DNA from: Burhinus oedicnemus
Lineage: Eukaryota > Chordata > Aves > Charadriiformes > Burhinidae
DNA length: 64,000 nt
Assembly: GCA_008921705.1 (NCBI GenBank)
Contig: VFFE01007500.1
Coordinates: 3,838,618 to 3,902,617, forward strand
Reading direction: 5' to 3'
Shown: positions 56,701 to 64,000 of the stretch, piece by piece
Layout: every line of letters begins with the position of its first letter
Numbering within the stretch: position 1 is the first letter of the stretch
Position numbers and translations under genes: made by a program
Notes under the pieces: generated by a model
The model's database searches: none
Seen by the model: only the letters and a program-made list of their open reading frames with translations
Told to the model about the DNA's origin: nothing

Positions 56701-59700
56701 ATCATGAGTTCTTCAAGAAATCTGGTACTTAATGACCAGAAAAGACAAATGTACATGCATCCACTGCTGCAACAACTTTCATTAACTTATCCATAAAAGC
56801 CCAATACATTCTTCGATATTGCTTATATAAAAAGGAAGGGGGGAGTGACGGAGACAAATCAAAGGTTTTGCAAAAATGTGGCATTTCTTGCATTGTCTCT
56901 GTAATTATTAAGTTATAGAGACAACTCTCTGATGTCATCAAACCTGATCATGCTTTTGACTAGGACACCTGATGTTTCAACTTCTTCCAAACACCTCCTA
57001 GAAAACACTTCCCTTCCAATGCAGCAGGGCACAAGTCAGACAGCATGTGCTACCAACATACTTAGTCCCTCCCTGCCATGCCAACTTCTTTCACCGCAGC
57101 TCTTCAGGCCTCCTTCCCCACCCACGACCCGATGAAGTCCCAAAGCCTTCTCAGTCCTCCTCAGCCACTCTCAGTTTTCCCATGAAATGAACTTTTACCA
57201 ACTGTAGCCCTGGTGAGGTAAACTGAATTTTGCCAGTCCCCTGGAGAAGCTTTAGGCTGGTTTCCGAGCTGACTGCTACATTAGCACGTTGCTGAAAGTC
57301 CAAAACTTTTACCATCAACGTCAGTTTTCAGCAGAGCTGACCTTGTCTCAACTTGTGCCTCCGTGTAGGTGTGTTCAACCAGGTTTTAAGATAGTATTTA
57401 TAACAGCAAGTCACTTTCCCTATGACTGCTGAAACAGGAGCCTTGACTCCAAACAGCCTTGACTTTGTGGATTTCAGTGAGATCTATACTATTGCTCCAC
57501 CATAAGCTTCTTAAAGTTTCAGTGCCATCTTAAAGCACGCAACACTGCCAATCCTTGGGGATCCTCTGGCAGGGAACCATACGCGCAGCAATATCTAGTT
57601 ACCAAGGGCTAAATTAAAAACCCAATGGCAGCTTTAACTCTACATTTCTTTGCCTTTGTTGATTCGGCTACAGTGCTTCATGCAATTTAATTTTTCTGCA
57701 TGAAAAGTTATAGCCATTTTTAAGACATATAATAACAACACTTCAGTACCTAAAGGAACACATTTTATTTCAAACCCTTTAGAGCTATATATTATTTGTC
57801 AGAAGCATTAAGCCTTACAGCTCTGTTTGTGAAAGAGGTATTAATTTTTACAGGTTTTCTACAAAATTTGCTCATAAAGACTGCAGAACCTACCATAAAC
57901 AGGCCAAGAATCACATTTTATTTCTTCATTAAACCATTTTTCATCACTCAATAACTAGCTGATCTCAGGTAAGCCTCACAGAAAACCTAATGCATGACAT
58001 AAAGGGCAGAAGGTGAGGTCACTTCTACATTTTATACAGCCCTCAGAACTAATGAGGCAAAACAAACAAAAAACACTACAATACACAATGCACATACATT
58101 TGCTACCCACCCCCTGAGTGAATCTGGTCACCCAGCCTCCACTTACCTACAGTATATCCACAAGCCCTCCCTTTTTGCATACAACTGACCACTGCCCAGC
58201 CATGGCGAAACTCCACCAAACCTCACCATCTCCTGATATTCTGCAGGTTCTGTTGATGTTGCCTATCCCCAAAACCACAAAGCAGTGTCAAAAATACAGC
58301 TTTTATGCCATGGACATTAGACAAAGGAAAAAATATATACATCAGCATGCTGGCCTTGAAGGTAAAAAGCATTATGGGAATCAAGCCTCCTAGGCAAGTT
58401 ACATCTGTGAAACGGGTATTGATTCCTAGAAGAGCAATGCTTTGTGGAATCATGTTAATCCACGTGATGAGGGAAAGAATAAGGAGGAAAGAGAAATGGT
58501 CCATGCCAGAGAATTAAACTCTCAGGCTCACCTCCCCTTTGGTTTGACAATATTCTGCACTGAACAGCAATTGCTTCACTATAGACATCTGTGAATAACA
58601 CAGCTAACTTTCCTAACGGTTAAATCTTTTTTCTCTTGTAACTCTTGGGTTTTTTTTGTAAACTGCTGGCATAAATTATTGCTCCAGTCCACCAGGCAGC
58701 CACTGCCTCATTAGCTCTGCTAATCAAAGTATTCCTCAAGAAGATATTTCAAATTGTAAACTAGACAAAAGAGCAGCTAACGGACATGGATGCAAGGCTG
58801 AGAAACACTACAGTCTTATCTAATAGTCCTGGATGAAATCTGGTCCTTCTTGGTCACAGAGGACCCATAGGCACAATAGAAATGGCAGGTCCAACCTTGT
58901 TCTCAACCGTGTTCTAGTAGCGGTCTCATTGGTGCTTCTAAGCAGTATGCATCTCTACTTGCAGCCAAGAGGGAAATGCTACCTATCTTCTTTTCAGTTG
59001 AAGCCACAGGACTAAGCAGGCTACCAGGATGTATCAAAGGGACAGAAGACTGAATGAGAGTCCCCTGACACACTGATATACAAGCATTCCTTTGCAGAGA
59101 CATGGTAGCCCACCAGCACTGAATTCTTTGGGAGACAGTGAGGGCTTCCCCGTTCTGAACTCCACCAGGGTCGAATCCTTCAGGATACATCACAACAAAG
59201 CTGCAAAGGTTGCAGCAGGACGTTGGGGTCAGGCTTTTCATGGTATTATTTCAAAGAAATGTTCCACGATCTCAGGACACCTATGGACAGATCTTTAATC
59301 CCTTCAGTCTACAGGAGGGATAGGCTACTGAGCTAAAGACCCAGACATGACGTGAAGGAGCTGGGACATCTGACTACCAGTTTGAACAGGTGAAAGGAGG
59401 CATCTGTTGAGCCAGTCATGAGCAACACATTTCATGTGAGAATCACAGAGGCGGGAACTACTGGAGCTTATTATAGGTAGTTTTTAAAACCTGTTTTTCA
59501 AAAAGACTGAGCATAACCTTCCTTTGTGGAAGTGAAGGGAGCTGAAAGACTGATGTCAGTGGACACTGGCTCAGGAAAATTGTAGTCATTTATGTAGAGC
59601 TCCTGATGGAGCTCCTAGCAGATAACCTAGGTTTGTCCCACCAATTTTCAAATTGGTGTCCAGCACTGTGAGTTGCATCCCAAGACATATGCAGCCTAAA

Positions 59701-62689
59701 TTCAAGGATGTATTTCCTTGCATGCCATTATTCTCATTCCCAAACAACATTAACTAAATAGCACTGAGCTGCATGGCAAATGTGTAGCTTGCCTGCTAAT
59801 ACTACCATGTCATTTCATCTTTCAGACCTGACATATGCTGTAGCTGCATGGTTTGACTAAAATCAGCTATTTGAAAGATCAATCGCATCTAGAGAAAGAT
59901 ATGCATTTTAACTCACAGGGAATAAATAACCAGTATTGGACAAGGCAGATTGGCTCCTGACTCTGGAATGATACAGCAGGGTGCACTTATTAGGAAAGCA
60001 ATGACTTTACCTTTTAATTAAAACTGCAAGAGATTATAACGTTCTTGGAAGGTGCCAGAATGACAACACTGCTAAATTAAGTAAGTCCTCACTTTCTCCT
60101 TAAGAAATAAATGCCTGTTTAGGATACAGGTAGTAAATTTTGTAAACCCCATATTTTTTAGAATCTAAAAGGGAAAAAAAGAAACAGAAAAAAGCTTCAA
60201 ATAACCTCAAAAAATGATTCAAAGTTAAGACACCGAAAAAAAAGAGTTGGCTGCAAGATTTTCAAGTCAATTCATTTTTAGGATGCAATCTAGGTAAGAA
60301 GCATTTCCAAAAATATACATCTTTTCTTTTTCCAGGATCCTATCTCACAGATGTTTCTAGCAACTTTCCCCAATCTGTCCTCATCAAATAAGGTCACACC
60401 TGAAAAATACATGCACGCTAATTTAATTCTGGTTAAGGTAACTGACAGTGGCAGTAAAATCAAGCTTTTTAAAGGCAAGAAGGCATAACATTAACAATAA
60501 CATAAGGGTCTTTTCAGAATCTTTTCAGAACCAATATAGAGAAACTCACACAGAACATCAAGGACTACCTCAGCCAACAACATGAGTCAAAATTTAAGTG
60601 AAGAATGGAAAAGGACATCTTGAGGTAAAAGGTTAATTTTCATGCAACTTCCACTAAGCCTAAAAATACATCCCATTTTGCAGATCTGCTTCAACAGTTC
60701 AACACTTGTCGTATATACTTCCTTACTTAGCAAGCGGTTTTACTGAAATAAGTGGGTCTATTTAAGAAATAAATATTAAACAGGGAAGAAGATTGCTGGT
60801 TGTAAACTGGGTTGTTTCAGTTTTGAGGTGCACAACTCCAGGCAGGTTTTCAACAGCCAAGACCCAACTCGTTCTTCCTCTCACTATTAATATATTTCTA
60901 CCCATTCCTACAATCCTGACTACAGACTTCATGATGTGCAGCAGCTGCCAAACCAGTAAAGAGCCAAGCTCACCAGTTCCCTACAACTCCACATTATAGA
61001 AATCAGATTCTGGAAGCTTTTGTTGCTACTGTCTTGGAACAAATCAATGTCAATAACGGAAAGGCAGCACTGAGGTTCCCATAGAAATCAATACTTTTAA
61101 ACAAAACTAAAATGCAAGACCTATCATGTAAAAGAAATAGATCCTACCCAAAATTCTTAACTTCTGTAGAGCTGGATCTACTGCAGCTGCAGAATAGAGA
61201 TTACATAACTTTTCCATTTGGTCAAACTTCTCAAGTCACTTGTCCGAGAACCTGAAAATGAACTGCATTTCTGAATAGGCATAATTATTGCCAAATCTGC
61301 TCTTAAATATCCATTTAATATTACTCTATGTAAATGTACAATAAGATAGTGATGAAAATTAAAATATACAGAGCCCAAGCTGGTATTCAGTAGCACTTTC
61401 CTACATTAGAGTTACAGTATCAGGCCCCTTGTGCTTGATAAAATTTAAACACTTCTTTTTATACCATTAAAACATCAGTCCCAGACATCACAGCTGGCTT
61501 TCAGTGTTTGTCAAAACTGGGTTTTAGAGCTACACTTCAAAGCTCTAACATCAAAATATGAAATACATGGTCTTACTGAATTAAAGCTAATGCCTAGGCA
61601 TTTGTGATCACTGACTGGATGGATTAAAAAAAAAAGAAAAAACAACCCCACGACTTTTATAATCTCCAAAACTAATAATTTAATTCCACACATTCACGAT
61701 ATACACACAAAATTACAACAGGTACAATCTGAACTTTTTTTTTTTTTAAAAAAAAGAACATCAATGTAGTAAGTTTTGCAACTCAGGGAAGCTAACTTTC
61801 CTTAAGAAAGAAGCTGTGTAAACCTGCACATCCCTAGAGCAATAATTTGTTGGAGGGACACCTACCTGCAATTCTCTGTGTTCAAAGGTATGATATCAAT
61901 GTTGCAAATACTGGACCTGCCAGAGAGGATGCTGTGGAGTGAGACCCTTGCCAGAGCCTGGAGAGATATGGGAGAGCAGAATCTGACCTCCTCTAAAGAC
62001 AGGAAGAAGTCACTCTCATGCCTAACTGACTGGAGGGAGGGCTCCCACCATCCTGAACGAGGGCAGGGAACAATCCATCAGTCTGTATTTTATGGAAGCT
62101 ATGAGTAAGAAAACACTTTCTGAAAAAAATCAATGGGCCATCCTGATTTTAGAAAATACCAACGCAATTTAGAAAATTTTCAAAGACCACAAAAAAACAG
62201 GCTGAGTTACTTTCTGTTGTAATCCTTTTTACTTAACAGCCTAAGAGATCAGTATTGTAAGTTAAAAGCGACAATAAAAAGCCAAGACAGGTAACTGATA
62301 AAACAACTAACAGATGTTCTCAACAACTTAGTTTTATAACAGAGAGAGGATATCTGTGTAAAAGGGGAAGGGGAACTTTTGATGTACAATCTTGTAAGTA
62401 CTATAAATTGAAAAACAATGTATACCTACAGCTTTGCCTGGTGAACAATCCTTACTGTCAGAGTGAGGAGAGATCTACATGGAATTCCTGAGACCAATTT
62501 CTCGGTTGGCCTGTTCATTCCTCAGGATCCCTAGCAGATCCTGGACAAAGTGGTTCCAGACTCCACAGGACCTAGGGGTTCAAACTTGTTTGGGTAGAAG
62601 AGACTGCACAAGATGCAAAGCACTCTAGAATCAGACCCCTGGGTCCTTCCCGTTCCCCCAGAAGATAAACAACTGTTTGTTTTGGGTTT

Positions 62690-62765
62690 TTCTTAACAAA
62701 CAAAAAAAAAACAACAACAAAACCCCCCAAAACCAACCAAAAAAACCCCACAAAACCCAAAACAG
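62690..62765. repeat. A/C-only low-complexity stretch
   Basis: About 75 bases are made almost only of A and C, including AAAACCCCCCAAAACC and AAACCCCACAAAACCC. On the ITPR2 transcript strand this is G/U only, with G runs of 3, 4, 2, 2 and 6, so it could form an irregular G-quadruplex. Confidence 0.75.
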
Positions 62766-64000
62766 GAGGGAAAGGGAAAAAAAGAGTGGAGCCAAATACT
62801 CAGCTGACACAAATTCTCACAGTCCCAGGAACTAGAGCAACTTATGCCATCCAAACTCCTGTCCCCATGGTCTGATTCATTCCTCACCAGCAGGCTTCCA
62901 CATGAAACAAAGATAGACAGAAGTTACAAACAGTTGACATTTCAGCCCCAACAGTGGTCTCCAGAATGTCAGCAACTACAGTACCTGGTGCTTTCTTCTT
63001 GAGCTCCCTCTCTAATCTTAATCTGCAACTAAAGTTAATGCTGATGGGGTTTTGTGTGTTTGTTCTTAACGAAAAGTAGTCCCATTGTATTGCTTGAGTA
63101 ATAGGTTTTTCAGACATGAAATATGTTCTTCAGGCATGAAGTTCTATGAGTTGGGTGCTCAAAAATGGTGAAAAGGAGTTACAAAATTGTTTAAACTGCT
63201 CCTAAATTACACATCCTTGCGACATATGCATCCTCATAGCCTAATGCTGCCCATGGGTAGGTAAGTATGCACCTCCAGAGAAAGAAGGAGGAATGGTAAG
63301 AAGCTTGGGCATAGCAGATAAGGATCATTCTGTCTCAACTGCAAAGTGAATGCACAGTTCACGTGTTTTATGACCTGTCAGTCAGAAGAGGGAAGCTGAG
63401 GACAAGATATGACCATCCAAACACAGGCATCCTTTTCTTTTGTCAAAGACTCTAGAAGGCCTCTCCAGCAAGTCTTACAGCTATTTCAACGTAAGAACAC
63501 CCGTCTCTCCACAGCAAAATTTCAATGCCTATTTTTAAGCCTAGACAGCACAGCCGATATCTCTGTCTCTGGTCTCCCTTAAGATGGCAGACACAACTGT
63601 CAACAGTCTGAGCTAGCAAAAAAACCTTCTCTAAAGCAATGGGCTTTCTAGCCATAGAGTTAGCAGGAAAAGGGAAACAAAAAACCAAAACAGACAAACC
63701 AACCCACAGCTTGTTTCTAAAAGAACATCAGTGGATTATCACATTCTGACCTTAACTGATCCAGTGTTTAACAGATAAACATCCATGGAGACAACTACAG
63801 CCAAGAAAGAAGTTTAAAGAACCTGTGTAAAGGCTGAAGCTGATCAAAGACATACAAGAAGTCCCACCTTTGTTCCGTGCCTTTTTTGCTGAAAGAATGT
63901 GAGACAAAAACAGATGTGTGACAAAAGTTTCCAACAAGGCTCCAGTTAATGGTTGAGTGTTACTAACAAGGCTACTGAGCTTCCATTTGCATGGTGGTGA

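Larger units (their letters stand above)
51239..64000 (-). other. ITPR2: ITPR2 intron before exon 1 (partial, runs off the window)
   Basis: No ITPR2 exon is recognised in these 12.8 kb. I looked for the segment ending FQDG that precedes exon 1 in the family. It holds an old CR1-like remnant (51560-51830), traces of ancient amniote repeats (52960-53030 and 56530-56700), an A/C-rich stretch (62690-62765), and otherwise plain AT-rich sequence. Confidence 0.75.

Noticed and set aside
60290..60478. Minus-strand frame with LFDEDRLGKVARNICEIGSW after an acceptor-like TTTTTCAG
   Set aside because: It looked like a possible upstream ITPR2 exon, but it matches no part of the receptor that I know and has no clear in-frame donor. 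The upstream exon should end near FQDG.
1..64000. Bacterial-type features, CRISPR arrays, tRNA/rRNA genes, endogenous retrovirus genes or a novel multi-gene system
   Set aside because: None is visible. The tandem repeats found have two or three adjacent copies with no spacers, and all coding signal belongs to ITPR2 or CR1. tRNA detection by eye is limited, so a covariance-model scan would be the decisive check.

Overview
The window is vertebrate nuclear DNA, most likely from a bird. CR1 LINE fragments carry the bird-type 3' tail (repeats of ATTCTATG), weak traces of old amniote SINEs are visible, and a single multi-exon gene with GT-AG introns runs through it. There is no sign of bacterial organisation: no operons, Shine-Dalgarno sites or intact long ORFs.

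The one gene I can support is ITPR2, the type 2 inositol 1,4,5-trisphosphate receptor, read from right to left on the minus strand. Sixteen internal coding exons lie between 51238 and 8638. Together they are 2336 bp long and encode 779 residues, with reading phase preserved across all fifteen internal junctions and GT/AG at every splice site. They cover the large helical regulatory middle of the receptor, between the ligand-binding core and the membrane channel. The N-terminal and C-terminal thirds, the promoter and the UTRs lie outside. The exons match ITPR2 rather than ITPR1 or ITPR3, most clearly in exons 10 and 14 of my window numbering (exon 1 = first in transcript order, highest coordinate).

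Layout: 64000-51239 is a large intron with degraded ancient repeats. Exons 1-5 (51238-43297) are 0.9-2.8 kb apart. A 5.1 kb intron with a CR1 tail fragment follows, then a tight group of exons 6-9 (38226-34680). Exons 10 and 11 lie at 30354-28684. A 6.3 kb intron contains the main CR1 copy (23210-24626). Exons 12 and 13 lie at 22335-21485. A 9.7 kb intron, the longest internal one, follows. Exons 14-16 (11820-8638) are last, and 8637-1 is part of another large intron.

The most striking non-coding feature is a perfect inverted repeat at 37349-37418 (two 34-bp arms, 2-nt spacer) in the intron between exons 7 and 8, built around CR1-tail-like octamers. Other points worth checking are a microsatellite that forms the acceptor tract of exon 7, eight consecutive exons whose lengths are multiples of three, a 19-C run, and an unidentified antisense ORF at 18070-18432. 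I found no convincing second gene, RNA gene, endogenous retrovirus or new multi-gene system.
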